DNA from: Rotaria sordida
Lineage: Eukaryota; Rotifera; Eurotatoria; Philodinida; Philodinidae
Reading direction: 5' to 3'
DNA: 64,000 nucleotides
Assembly (NCBI GenBank): GCA_905250125.1
Contig: CAJNOL010000024.1
Coordinates: 238,091-302,090, forward strand
Shown in pieces: positions 1-11,485 of the stretch (within the stretch, counting starts at the first letter, position 1; each line of letters starts with the position of its first letter). The notes under the pieces are model-generated. The model was not told where the DNA came from and did no database searches. It saw nothing but the letters and a program-made list of their open reading frames with translations. Both the position numbers and the translations under genes were made by a program.

Positions 1-869
1 GTATTACCACGTGGATCTTTAAATACATTAAATGAAGTTGAATCTGATTCCCAAATATATTGATCATCAGCATTATGTTTTGATGTAACAATAACTTTAT
101 CAGCAACAAGAAAGCATGAATAAAATCCAACACCAAATTGTCCAATAAGATCACTCATTGATGTACTACCATCTTGTTGTGCTTTTTGAGCTTTATTAAA
201 AAATTCTGATGTATCTGATTTAGCAATTGTACCAAGAAATTGAACAAGTTCAGTTTGTGTCATACCAATGCCAGTATCTGTTATATGTAACATTCGATTT
301 TCTTTATCGGCTTTAATACGTATTATTAATTCTTCTTTATCACCAAGTGCATTCTTATCCGTAAGAGATAGAAAACGTATTTTATCAAGTGCATCGGATG
401 CATTTGATATAAGTTCACGTAAAAAGATTTCTTTATTTTTATATAACGAATTAATAATTAATTTCATCATACGATTAACTTCTGTTTGAAATTGATGTTT
501 TTCAGATGCATCAACTAATGTACGAAATTCTTTAGCACTTAGACCATCTAATTTTATTGCTTCTTCTTCTCTATTAAATAAATAAGAAATAAATTTTAAA
601 AAAAAACTGAATGAAGAAATTCTTTTTTCTTTTTAATATCATTACTTTTGAACAACTTCATCATCTGTTTTTGATCCATCTGTATGTTTTCCAATATCAT
701 CATCAACTTTTGGTGGAATTGGTGTTGATGTATCAATTTCATCTTCAGCTTGACAAATATCTAAAGAAAGTGATCGTGGATAAAATATTTTAAATGAAAA
801 AAAAAGTTGAATCTTACTTGCAAAAAGTAATGCTCCAAGGAGAGCAGTGAATAGAAGCCACTTCAACAT
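1..869 (-). CDS. HSP90B1: Endoplasmin (GRP94, ER Hsp90), 5' part only
   Basis: This is the N-terminal part of the ER-resident Hsp90 chaperone, which folds secretory and membrane proteins in the ER lumen. The gene runs off the left edge. Exons read 869-818, 760-646 and 570-1. The two introns are 57 and 75 bases with GT-AG ends, and the frame holds across both joins. The protein starts [17 protein letters not shown], a clear signal peptide, followed by an acidic linker. The Hsp90 ATPase domain then begins with [15 protein letters not shown]. It holds the ATP-lid and nucleotide motifs [18 protein letters not shown] and GQFGVGFYS. The pre-N acidic stretch and signal peptide separate it from cytosolic HSP90 and mitochondrial TRAP1. 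A start 42 bases upstream (911) is in frame but would push the signal peptide inward, so I prefer 869. The C-terminus, where a KDEL signal would sit, lies outside the window. Confidence 0.95.
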
Positions 870-3057
870 GGCAAAATTTTTTCTTTGTTCAAGAAGAGAA
901 AAAACTAACAAGTGACGATTGATTAATTAAATGAAGAAATGAAATTCTTTTAACGTTGTCGTGCTTAATATGTACAACTGTTTAACAGGCGAAGACCAAC
1001 ACTTAATGTTCTGTTTACATTTGAATGATTGATTTAAATAACCAATCAGTTATCGACGTGTAGTGCCATACCTGCAATGCCATGCAAACATCAGCATATT
1101 TTTATGTATGAGAAGATGGCGTTGATTATGGCACAAAAAAATAGAAATTTTTATTGTAAGAAATGAATATTTGGTTTTTCTTTTGTCTCGTTAATGCATT
1201 TATTGAATAGAATAAATGTCTAAAGAATACCTTTGAGGCTCATTGCGATAGAATGTTACATAGAGATGGCTGATTTCTCTTTTTCTAGAAAAAAAAACGA
1301 ATATNNNNNNNNNNTTTAGCTTCTCTCAGGTCCCAATCCATAATAATTTGGACTCGCAGCTCCCTATAGATGACTAAAGAGAATGTAGAAAAACTTTTGT
1401 AGAATGTGTTCAATCGCATTGTAACACAAGAAATACAACCTAAGCAACGTTGTGGATTCTTACCGATACTGAAATTGTTCAATTTCTTCTATGACTTATC
1501 ATTGTCAGAAACACTGGGTTTTTTTTTCATATATTCCATTACAGGCATGCTCGTTTATATGCTTATTTTTGTGAGGATTATCTGATAACATATTGATTGA
1601 AAATAATAACTAAATTTTATTTTTTTTCATTGATAGAAAAAAGTCCTTTTACAAGTATTGAATTACTGTTACTCTTGAAACATGTCGAATAATTCGATAT
1701 ATATATATATATACGACATTATTAACTCGATTTCTAGAATTAAAACAAATGATGAATACTAGTAGTTTTATGAGAGTTTTTATCGTTAATTTTACGGCAT
1801 TTTATCTTCTGATAATTTGTACAATGCAATATTGACTATTGTAAGTTTTTCAACATCTAAAATAATGTTTATTTACTGTCAACATACTGATCTATATACT
1901 ACCTTATACTAGTAGATATGTTTTCATCATAAATATTCTTATGATAAGAAAAATAAATACAAACAGTGTTGACAATGTCATTCAACTCTAGTCATCGGTG
2001 TGAATGATGTGTATTATCATGGTCATGTTGACGACTGTAACCTAATAGTCAATATGTTTACAAATTTGTGATTGTAACTGGAAGTTGGTCATAAATAATT
2101 ACAAAAGTTAATACAGTTAGGTTTTCTCAATTTTTTTCTGAATCAGTATAACTATACATGATTATCATAACATTTTTTGAATTGTTCATTATTAACTTGG
2201 TGAAAGAAAAACGTTTGTTATTTAATAATAAAAAATTTTTCTTTTTTTCATTGCAACCAATTCTGGTCGTTTTCACAATAAAATCAACACATCTGACTTT
2301 TTTTTCTCATTTCGTACTGACGTAAAAATTGGTTATTCTACATAAAAAAATATCATCATATTGCCTTGGATTGTCAAGCAAAATGTCTATACTCGACATT
2401 ATCTTTTACTGGATTGTATCACTCAAAGCTAAACATGGAATACTAACGCGTACATAGCAAAATTTTTCTAGAACAACCAAAAAACGGCTGCCGCCGTTGC
2501 TCATACTAGTTGCTGAGGATTCCAATCGCTATGATATACAATTAGATATTAGATTTTTAAAAATCTTCGACGTTTCCCCAAATCAATTTTTAAAGATGTC
2601 ACCGTTTGATTTCTTGTCAATAACTTTTCTACGATCTTTTTCTTCTTTTTTCATTACAAAATTTCTTGAAGTTAAGATTTTGAAAAAATTCATCGGAAAA
2701 TTTCAGTCACCGCCACCACCGAAGCCCGACACTTTTGTAACCATTATCGAAGGCTAAGATTTTCATAGCCGTCGCTGCTGATCAATGCATTGCCTTACAG
2801 CTTTAATTGCACATACGATCGACATATCTCTTTTTTACATTTCTACTTTTCAAGTTTATAAATAATACAACAAAAACAAAAAAAAACATATTTTTCAAAC
2901 AATCGAAAATATCTACATACAAAACAAAACACATACACGCACAACAATGATCTAATTCATATAATACCAAAAGCCATTTATCTTAATACAATAAATAATA
3001 GAACATACTGAGCACCAAAAAGACAAAAAAAAATATATATCAAATAAAAGAAACAAG
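870..3057. other. Intergenic region, with a 10-base assembly gap
   Basis: This is the stretch between the divergent end of GRP94 and the 3' end of the polyhomeotic-like gene. It is AT-rich with short AT runs. Ten N bases at 1305-1314 mark an assembly gap or masked bases. An open frame of 86 codons at 2497-2757 has biased low-complexity composition, no family resemblance and no exon-like surroundings, so I do not call it a gene. Confidence 0.6.
1042..1060. promoter_or_regulatory. ER-stress-element-like site upstream of GRP94
   Basis: CCAAT, nine bases, then ACGTG lie about 175-190 bases upstream of the GRP94 start codon. In animals GRP94 is induced by the unfolded protein response through ERSE (CCAAT-N9-CCACG, bound by NF-Y with ATF6 or XBP1) and through sites with an ACGTG core. 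Here the spacing and the CCAAT box match, but the second half is the ACGTG core and not CCACG. This is a pattern match plus gene context only. Confidence 0.3.
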
Positions 3058-6000
3058 TCAAGGAGAAAATGTTTTTGCACGTTCACGTAATTTAGTTATT
3101 TCACTTGATATAACTAATGATGGTCCTAATTTAATTTTCATTGTATCACGTAAATGTTCTTGAGTTATTAATAATAAAGCTTGACCGTCTATTTCACTTT
3201 CATAAAATGCTTGACGTATTGTTTCGTTTGTTAAACGTGCAATGAATTGACCTACTTGTAAAACCTACACAAAAAAAAATCAACTATAGAAAATTATCTT
3301 TAAACAAAAAAATAATTTCAATTCTTACCGTCCATTTATTTGGATCAGTCGGTAGACCATGATCATGTGGTAATGGTATTTGCTCATTGATATTTGAGTC
3401 AATTGATTGTTGTACATTAATATTTTCTAATACCTTTAGAAAAATTTCGTTTTAGAATAAGAAAATAATTTGTTCTTTTTTTTTTTGTTTATCTTACTCG
3501 TATTGGTTCATTAATTATTAATGGTTTATTTTCATTTGATTTTGATGAGCATAATATTGAGCAAAATTTTTTTTCTCGATCAAAAAATCTTTGTGAAATA
3601 TCAATTTTTTGACATATAATACATTGAAGTTGATTATTATTATTATTATTTTGATTTAAATTATCATTAACTACAAATGGATGATCACTTTCACGTATGA
3701 CAAAACCACCAATATAATGAACAGCAATATCATGATTTGATGATGATGATGATGAATTTTGTTGAATAATATTCGAAAGATTTGAATTTGTTTGAGAATT
3801 TCTTTCAAAATTATGTGTTGGTGTTATGGAAGAAGTCGATGATTGAGAATATTCTTTTGTTACAGATTGAGATAAATATGGAAAAGTAGTTGATGATAAT
3901 GATGAATTTGTAGTATTAGCTAGAGTATTAAATTTTGGTGATGTAAGTGTTTTTGTTGATGTGGTTCCATTAAGTAATGATGGATATGAATATGGATATT
4001 GTTGTAATAATGAAGAATTAGTTACAGGAATTGTTGTCTAAAAATTTTATATATTGATGCTATATACAGATTATTCCAAAAGTTAGTCGTTAAATAAATC
4101 TGCAATAATTTTGCAACGATTCATATGAATTTTTCATAGGATGTTATTGAACGTTTTATTTTATATGATTTCACTCATAAATGTTGAATCGGCATCAACA
4201 CTAGAGTCTATCGAGTTTAAGGATTTCTGAGCTCAGACTCTACCCGAACCCGAATCTGAAAATTTTGTTTCGACCAGTGTTATGTTCGAAGTGTTCCCCT
4301 TCGAACATAAGACGGAACGAAACGAATAATGAGTACTCCTTTCTAGTACAGTGGTTAACACGACTGCCCGGAAAGCAGGAGATGCGTGGTTCGATTCCAT
4401 GCGAAGGGGGATTATTCTTTTGTTCCGTTCTGTGGTCATACCATCACGTTGCTATCTCGCTGATAACAACCCGTAACAACCAGATCCAAGTCCAGAAATT
4501 CTTGGACCTGAGAGGGTCTAGTGTTGACGCCAATCATTTGAAACAAAAGTTACGGATGAAATCATATAAAATAAAACTTCCAATAACATCTTATGAAAAG
4601 CTCATAGGAATCGTTGAAGAGTTATTGCAGTTTTATTGCACGACTGATTTTTATCTAACAGATTTCTTTTAAAATGCGAAGAAAATATTAGGAAAAGTAT
4701 TTGTGATGTTTCAAAACAAGGGGTGTCCTTCCTGTCAATTTTGAAAAATATTCGTTTTTCTCCAAAGTTTTATCGTTTATTTTTGCTCAAAAACAAACCG
4801 TTCAATCTCCTTCCTGAAAATCTACTCAGCTTTAGCAAAAAAATCTTCCAATAGGACTCTTGAGTCATCAACTCTCCAATCCTGAGGTCGTAATGATTGG
4901 GAGAAGATTGATGACTCACCTCTCGGAACGCCTCTAGTTATTAAAAAAACAAAAAGTTCGATCAAAATAATTTTTCAGTGTTATAAAACATATATTCCTA
5001 AGATCATAGTTCGAACATCTATTCGTATTTAATTCTTCTAATAAATATAATACAATATTAAATGTACCATAAAAATTTTTTATTCTTTAGATTTTATAAA
5101 CTTACTATTTGATTTGGAAAAATAAATGAACTACAATTATTTGAATGATTAGATAATGTATTAAATGTTGTATTTGTTATATTTGGTTTAGTTAATTCAG
5201 TAGTTATTGTCGGTGGTGTTAGATCATTTTTTATTGGTTTATTTGTCAATGGATCTCGTTCATATAATCTAAATATAAAATTTTATTTTGTATTTAAATG
5301 AATTTTTTTCATTTTTTATTCAATTAACCTTGGTCTTCCACGTTTCTTTTTCGATGTACTTGAACTAATTTAAAAAAAAAAACATGAAAATAATAAAATA
5401 TGAAGCAGGTTTTTTTTTTGTTCTATTTTACCTGCTTGATCGACGATGACGATGACTAACTTTCTCTGCTATTTGTGTTAATGATAATGAAAGATTACTA
5501 TTTGTTGTATTTGATTCTTCTAACGATGAATTATTATTTCCTTTAATAATAGTTGTTGGTAGAAGTGATGTTTGATGATTAATACCTGTTAATTGTTGTG
5601 TTGTCATTGTTGTTGTACCATTTGTTAAAGTTGCTAAAAAATGCTAAAAGTTTATTAATTTTGTTCAAAAAAACAAAACAAAAATTTACTTTGTTGTTGC
5701 ATATCAATCGAAGAACTTGTTCGAACAGTTGTAATTGTTTGTGATGAATTTGATACTAATTCAAAAAAATAAGAAATTTTTTCGTTAGAAATTTATTTCA
5801 ACAACATACATAATGAACAATTACTATTTGTTGGAAATGAAGATATAACAGGTTGATTAGCAGTTGAAACAACTGTAATAGGTGTTGCTTGAAGAACTTG
5901 TCCAACTTGATTTCGAAATGTAACTGGTTTTTGTCCATCATTAGAAACTTGAACAAGCTATAAGAAAAAGATTTCTCGGTTTTGTTTTTCCTGAATAAGA

Positions 6001-6624
6001 ATTTTCAAAACTAACTTGTCCTTGACTACCATCGACAACTAAATAAGTAGTAAATCCTGTTGATGGATTTGTTTGAACTAATTGAATATTATAAATAAGA
6101 CTTTCTTTTTTTAGGAATTTAATTAAATAACTTACTTGATGTTACTGATTTTGGAATAATCGGTGCTAAATGAAAATAAAATGAAAAAAAGTGTTTAGGA
6201 ATTCTTTTTTTTTTATTTACTTATTTGATTGTTAAGTAAAATTGGTTTTGGTGAATATGGAATTATAGTCGATGGTCGAGCAAGTACTGTCGTTGGTTTA
6301 ATAGATGTGCGATTGACTTTTTTACTATTAAGATAAGTTCGAAAACCCTTGGAAAAAAAGATTTGTTATTAGATTCTATAGGAATAATTAAAAAAAAACC
6401 CATACTCGTTTTGTTCGTTTTATTGTTGCTGATGGAGTGCTTGTTAAAAACGGTTGAGCGGATACTATTGGCACTGTAATCAATTGTGTTTGAGTGACTG
6501 ATGGTGGCGCTACTAGTGATTCTGTTAATGAAATAGTTGGTTGTTCATGATCAATTTCAGTTTTTAATAATGATTCATTCGAAGTTCCTGATAGAGATGG
6601 AAGTACTTCTACCACTTGATGCAT
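3058..6624 (-). CDS. Polyhomeotic-like Polycomb protein (FCS zinc finger + SAM)
   Basis: This is a probable PRC1 subunit of the Polyhomeotic (PHC) family, which acts in Polycomb chromatin silencing in the nucleus through SAM-domain polymerisation. Twelve exons join in frame: 6624-6406, 6347-6221, 6165-6136, 6077-6016, 5957-5825, 5755-5690, 5633-5432, 5364-5329, 5268-5106, 4037-3498, 3433-3329 and 3264-3058. They give 629 residues. The N-terminal two thirds is Ser/Thr/Gln/Asn-rich and unstructured. A basic KKKRGRPRLYER stretch resembles an AT-hook and lies across the join of the 36-base micro-exon. In exon 10 an FCS-type zinc finger is visible (CIICQKIDI, then KFCSILCSS). The last exons encode a SAM domain (KWTVLQVGQFIARL, then EIDGQALLLITQEHL and MKIKLGPSL) that ends near the C-terminus, as in PHC proteins. 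The combination points to PHC over SCM, SFMBT or L3MBTL, since no MBT repeats are seen. Intron 9 is expanded by an inverted-repeat element. Confidence 0.88.
4078..4660. repeat. Palindromic (foldback) element with tRNA-like core, in PHC intron
   Basis: Two long imperfect inverted arms, about 4078-4330 and 4412-4660, face each other within the 1.07-kb intron 9 of the polyhomeotic-like gene. Matching blocks include GATGTTATTGAACGTTTTAT on the left against GATGTTATTGGAAGTTTTAT read from the right arm, and TTTATATGATTTCA in both. The centre holds a tRNA-like sequence listed separately. The element accounts for most of the extra intron length. I see no transposase frame, so it is non-autonomous: a foldback element, or two SINE-like copies head to head. 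Confidence 0.75.
4337..4409 (+). ncRNA. tRNA-like sequence with intact A and B boxes
   Basis: A-box TAGTACAGTGG is at 4344-4354 and B-box GGTTCGATTCC is at 4388-4398, an ideal Pol III internal promoter. A tRNA-like fold can be drawn. The acceptor ends mostly pair (with one mismatch at the base), the anticodon stem CTGC/GCAG encloses CCGGAAA, and the T arm is CGTGG/CCATG. The loop would place GGA at the anticodon, but U33 is C, the D stem pairs poorly and the variable loop is short for a serine tRNA. I read it as the tRNA-derived head of a mobile element and not a working tRNA gene. Confidence 0.6.
4862..4917. repeat. Short hairpin repeat in PHC intron
   Basis: GAGTCATCAACTCTCCAATC is followed 13 bases later by a near-perfect inverted copy (GATTGGGAGAAGATTGATGACTC). 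It lies in the same intron as the larger foldback element and is probably a remnant of another small inverted-repeat element. Confidence 0.5.
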
Positions 6625-7024
6625 TCTATCGAAAACAAAATAAATATTGAAAAATTAAATAGACTTGTAATCAAGTTGGCTTTTTTTTTCTTTATGTGTT
6701 TTTAATATATGTAAGAGAAAAAAAATAAGCGAATAAAAATTTATATAACAAAAGAAAACGTAATTATCACCGTTATCGTAACACATCGAATGGAAAAATT
6801 ATTTTTTTTAAAATTTTTTCTATTGGTTATCAATATTGTTTTATGTAAAATAAACCAATAAAAAAATTGAAAATTATTTACCAATCATAGTCTTATCAAG
6901 ATCTAATATGACCTCTATAGCATAGGTGTCCTTTGCACACAAGTATTGTTCCTAGGCGGCGCAAACAAAACTTTCTATAGATTTTTTTTTTATACAAATT
7001 TATAAAATAATATTCACACCAAAA

Positions 7025-7275
7025 TTAAAGAGGGAGGTGTGTAAATTCAATAACTCGACAATATAACACCAGCTAGAGACCTGCGGTTTTTAGCAATCGA
7101 AAGAGGAGAACTTCGGATGTCTTTTTCTATGATATATTATATAAGACAAAATTACTTTGAAATTTATTCAGATCTATAGCTCAAGACACGATTCAGGTGA
7201 TTCTTTTCTCATAGAAATAGAAAGTTCTTCTCTTTCGACTGTTAAAAACCACAGATTGCCAGCTGTTATCGTTGT
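7025..7275. repeat. Inverted-repeat element, second copy at 28001-28112
   Basis: Left and right arms pair: 7067-7115 contains GCAATCGAAAGAGGAGAACTT, and 7227-7270 is its imperfect inverse. The left half recurs in the opposite orientation at 28001-28112, with CAATAACTCGACAA and ATCGAAAGAGGAGAACT shared. This is a small non-autonomous DNA element family. Confidence 0.65.
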
Positions 7276-9473
7276 TTCAGCGTTGTAATCGGTTGGTCTA
7301 AAAGTATTTCCCGATTGGTAAAAACCACCGACGAATTTATAAAGTTTTTTCATATGGCAAAATTGATATTAGAGGCGAAATTTCGTTTTGGCTACCTTCA
7401 GATTTATACCAAGAGAGAAGCTGATGATTTTTTTATCAATTTTAAATAAAAAAAAGAAGATATCAATGTCATAAAAATATCAATTGAACCAAAAATCACT
7501 TATTCAAAAAGGCCAGGCTTTGAACGTTTTGTGATTTAATTTTAATTATTTTCTTATAATTTAGGTAGAACTTGGTTATTAAAAGATGTTTCGCACATTT
7601 AGAGAATGAAGTCTATCATGACTATTACAAATTCAGTTACTTTTTTATCAGTGTATTCCAAAAAAATTTGATTTCAGTTCTTCCCCCCTTGTTTTTTTTT
7701 GTAATACTTATATTGTAGTGAGTCTTATTGTCAATTTGCTTATATATTTCACGGTAACAGAAATAGGAGTCAACTCAGGGTTGTAACTAGTCGAGAATTA
7801 TTGAACTGCTTCGACTCATCGGTCGAAATTTTAGATTGATCCGGTTCAAAAAAAAAATCTTTTAGTCTGTGATAACCAGTAGAAAGTAATCTGTTTATTG
7901 AGCTATTATTAATTGGTTAACAGGAATAGCTTCAAAAACAGTCGTTTTCCTTTTTTCACTCAGGTTTTTACAAACTACCAAGAAGTAATATCATGTTCTA
8001 GTCCTTCATATCCGTTTAGCTTTCCAAAGATAAATATCTGAGATATTTGTATATAGCACGAAAAAAAAGAGTCATCTATACATTAACTGATTGCCACACT
8101 TCACAAGTTGAATGTTTCCTCACTCAACCTTTACATATAAACCTAACGTTTCTCTTAGAACGACGATCGAAATGTAAATTTGATCTTCAACAAAACATGT
8201 ATGATATAAATTTAACGCAATTAATTCAGTTTTAATTGCATTTTTGAAAAAAAAATGAAGTATAATTTGATTAAAGAAATCTAACAGAATGAACGAACAG
8301 AAAAAAATACAAAACAGGCTGATTGGTTCGGCCAGATCGGACCGGCTATTGGGATTGTACCTACTTCCCTCTTTAATTCTGGCGCGAATGTTAGATAGTA
8401 TCTCTTGATTTGTGAATGAGTGCAGAGAAGACGAGCACCGACACCTTCAAGATGGTGGCACTGATGTTGCATCATCATTTGTAATATTTCATTTAGATTC
8501 ACAATAGCTATTCTATTACATTTTTCTTGTAGCGAGGATTTTGGATTTTTTTAAGTAATAAGAAACTTTATTTGTTTCAAACATTTAAATAATAAATTAG
8601 AAGTTAATCACAAAATTGTAAAAGAACAGAAAAGGCTTTCTATCATACATACAAAAAAAAAAGAAAAATGTTCTTTGTGTTTCTTCAATCATATGATATT
8701 GATTAATCGGCTTTCAGCTACTTTAATAAAGACATGTGAAATATATATGACAAAAGTATAGCCATACAAATAGAATAAAACAAACGCTTAGCATTTTGTA
8801 TCAATCTTTTTATATTAACTATTAGAATGGAAAGGTATCCGAGCAATTGCATACTATTGTTTCGCTAGTACGCTGTCTATGCCTAAAAAACATCACTGAT
8901 AAAAAAAAATATTGAAAATTAATTATCATGGCAAGTTGCATAATGCTGAAATATCATTAAAATTCAATGTGACGACGGGGAGGGGGGAGCTGTATTCCCC
9001 GTCTTCTATTGAAAAAAAAGATTTTTTGCAATTCCAAATTTTAAAAATTTGTATATGTACTTTTTCAGTGAAAATCTAAAATAAATTCTTTTTTTGTTAC
9101 ACGTTTTGTATATGAGTCATATGTATGTTTACACTTTCTTTTCGTCAACCAACTGTGAAAAACAAACCAAGGTTGTCACAATTTAAAAAACAAAAAATTA
9201 TCTGCGTAATTATTCTTTAATAGGAAGTATAAGCTAATAAACGGTAAATACACGTACTAATTTGATCATCGAGCATGTTTATAAGAAAATACACGTCAGA
9301 GATAGGATCGGTTCGTGGTTTTTTTTGGAACCAATACCGGTTGATGTAACAAACATAAGCTTTAATTCAATACTACATACAGCTTTTAAAGATCTGGAAT
9401 CAAAATGTAGATTTCTTTAGCTAATGAAGGGATTGCTTCAAGTGATTTAGAATTTTTACGCTGATATTTTTCT

Positions 9474-10655
9474 CATAAGTACGACTCAGTGAAAGTAGAA
9501 AAAAGTCTAATATGATAAGGACCTTGAGGTCTTTCTTTCCGTGTTATAATCATTTTACTAGGTTTGTCGCTTATAACAAGAAAGGAAGTGGCGCTTTTTC
9601 CATAGGCTATACCCCTCTCCCCGCGCAAGTTTTCTTTTCGTTTCAATATTTTTTGATTGTGCATAGTATGAAGATGTAAAATCACCCAACCAGACCTTGG
9701 AGATTTTTAGTCTTAGCAAAAAAAATCAATATTTTAGAGAACGGTCATTTATATAGGAAAGTACTAGAAAAAAGGGAGTATCTAGAGGTTTCTGTAGTCG
9801 AAAGTTGATTTTTAAATAAAATGAGTATAATATTCAGAATCAGCATGAAAAATTACACTAGAGTCTATTTTTTATTGTAAAATATTTTCCATGGAAATCT
9901 GACCTCCTATTCCTCCTCAACCTTTTATCCATGAGATTTTTCCCCCTGGTCTCCTGTGGGTCAAATTTTCATGGAAAATATTTTACAATAAAAATAGACT
10001 GTCTAGTGTAATTTTTCATGCTGATTCTGAATATCATACTCATTTTACATAAAAATCAACTTTCAACTATAGAAACCTCTAAATATTCCCTATTTTCTAG
10101 TACTTTCCTATATAAATGACCGTTCTCTAAAATATTAATTTTTTTTGCTAAGACTAAAAATGTCCAAGGTCTGATTGGGTGATTTTACATCTTCATACTA
10201 CCCACAACCAAAAAATATTTGAACGAAAAAAAAACCTGCGGGGAGGTATAAGCGCCACTTCCTTTACCGAAAATTCAAAATACAAAATTTTTATCTGAAA
10301 ATTTCGCTACACATAAATCTTATGATCCTTATAATGACCTAAATGCCATAATGAAAGCGAATGCTTCTTTCTCGAGATATTAAGTCTTTAAGAAATACGC
10401 CCATAGCATCATATATCACGAAAATTGACTTTGTTTAAAAATTCACTATTTCGAAAAAGAAGCATTCGTTCGGATTGTGACATTCAGGTCCCTATAATGG
10501 TTATGGGATTTATATGCGGTGAAATTCTCAGATTGAAATTTTGTATTTTGAGTTTTTGGTAAATCTCTTGTTATAAATGGTGAACCTATTAAAATAGTCA
10601 TAGATCTGGAAGAAAGACCTATTAGGCTTTTTCTAGTCTTACTTATGTGAACAAG
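9474..10655. repeat. Large foldback element, right arm split by a nested element
   Basis: The left arm, about 9474-9909, pairs with a right arm in two pieces, 9958-10266 and 10560-10655. Examples of pairing are TATTGTAAAATATTTTCC near 9875 against its inverse near 9970, the block GGAAGTGGCGCT (left) against AGCGCCACTTCC (right), and TTATAACAAG against CTTGTTATAA across the insertion. A spacer of about 48 bases lies between the arms. No transposase frame is present. Confidence 0.8.
10267..10559. mobile_element. Palindromic MITE-like element nested in the foldback arm
   Basis: The ends are inverted copies: CAAAATACAAAATTT near the left end faces AAATTTTGTATTTTG near the right. The interior stays complementary to a short centre (GCGAATGCTTCTTTCTCGA against an inverse beginning CGAAAAAGAAGCATTCG). 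TA lies on both sides (10265-10266 and 10560-10561), as expected for a mariner/Tc1-type target duplication. The element splits an arm of an older foldback, so it arrived later. Confidence 0.7.
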
Positions 10656-11485
10656 AAATCTAGTCAACGGTTTAAAATGAATAAACAATTTTTATTCTAT
10701 AGAAATGTTTATCCTTTTTGTTCATTTTAAGCTGTTGATTAATTAAGTGGTTAGTAATAAATAAACAGTCAAGATAACCACTTATGGGTTTCCACTATAT
10801 AGTATGTAAAATCTGTAAAGTTGAATATCGCATTCTTGTATTTAAACTACTATTAATTAAAAAGGGACATGTTAGCCAATATGATACAATTCGAAAATGT
10901 TGGCACGGACATTGAAAGCTCATGCAGATACGTTCTGTGAGGTATTATTATTCTCTGTTTACATATAAAGTAATTTTGCTGAAGCTTACAACTTATAAAA
11001 CACCACTGCCAAAATTGCATTTGTTTGACATTCAGTTTCAGATAATGATACACATTTAATGTATAAAGGTCATTACGATCAAATCTAGATTTTTATCTAT
11101 TATAAAACAAAGAGTGTTTATCTATATAATTTAAAACACAAAACAGAATTGCAACAGATGCAACACTAAAACGTAGAGTAATATTTTATAATTAGTATGT
11201 TATAATACCTGATCAGAGAAAATCTTCAGTATGTCTACAGCGAGGTGGAGAAAATTCAACTTTTGGAATGTGGGTTCCACCAGTAGAGGAGAACCATGTT
11301 TTACAATTATACAATTTTGGGTATGATTAGAGAAAAAAGTAAGTGTTTCTTTTTGTGAAATTTATTTTATTAAAATCGACTACTAGTTCATTAAAAAGTC
11401 TATTTAATCACTGCAACTCTCCACATAAGACAAGAAAAATTAAAAGAAAAAAATACAAAAAAAAAAAGATTTATTAATTTTTTCT

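Larger units (their letters stand above)
6625..11485. other. Intergenic region rich in repeat elements
   Basis: No gene is recognised in this 4.9-kb stretch. Short open frames at 8047, 8281, 9473, 10446 and 10853 lie in repeats or low-complexity sequence and show no family match. The region holds an inverted repeat at 7025-7275, a small GC-rich hairpin near 8974-9002 (GACGGGGA facing TTCCCCGTC) and the nested foldback elements at about 9474-10655. Confidence 0.6.

Noticed and set aside
268..489. 73-codon plus-strand frame at the left edge
   Set aside because: It is antisense to the highly conserved Hsp90 ATPase domain coding sequence.
4337..4409. A functional serine tRNA gene (anticodon GGA)
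   Set aside because: C at position 33, a poor D stem, a mismatched acceptor base and a short variable loop do not fit serine tRNA; the setting inside inverted arms suggests a mobile element.
4265..4672. 135-codon plus-strand frame in the PHC intron
   Set aside because: It lies within the foldback element and reads through the tRNA-like core; it has no family resemblance.
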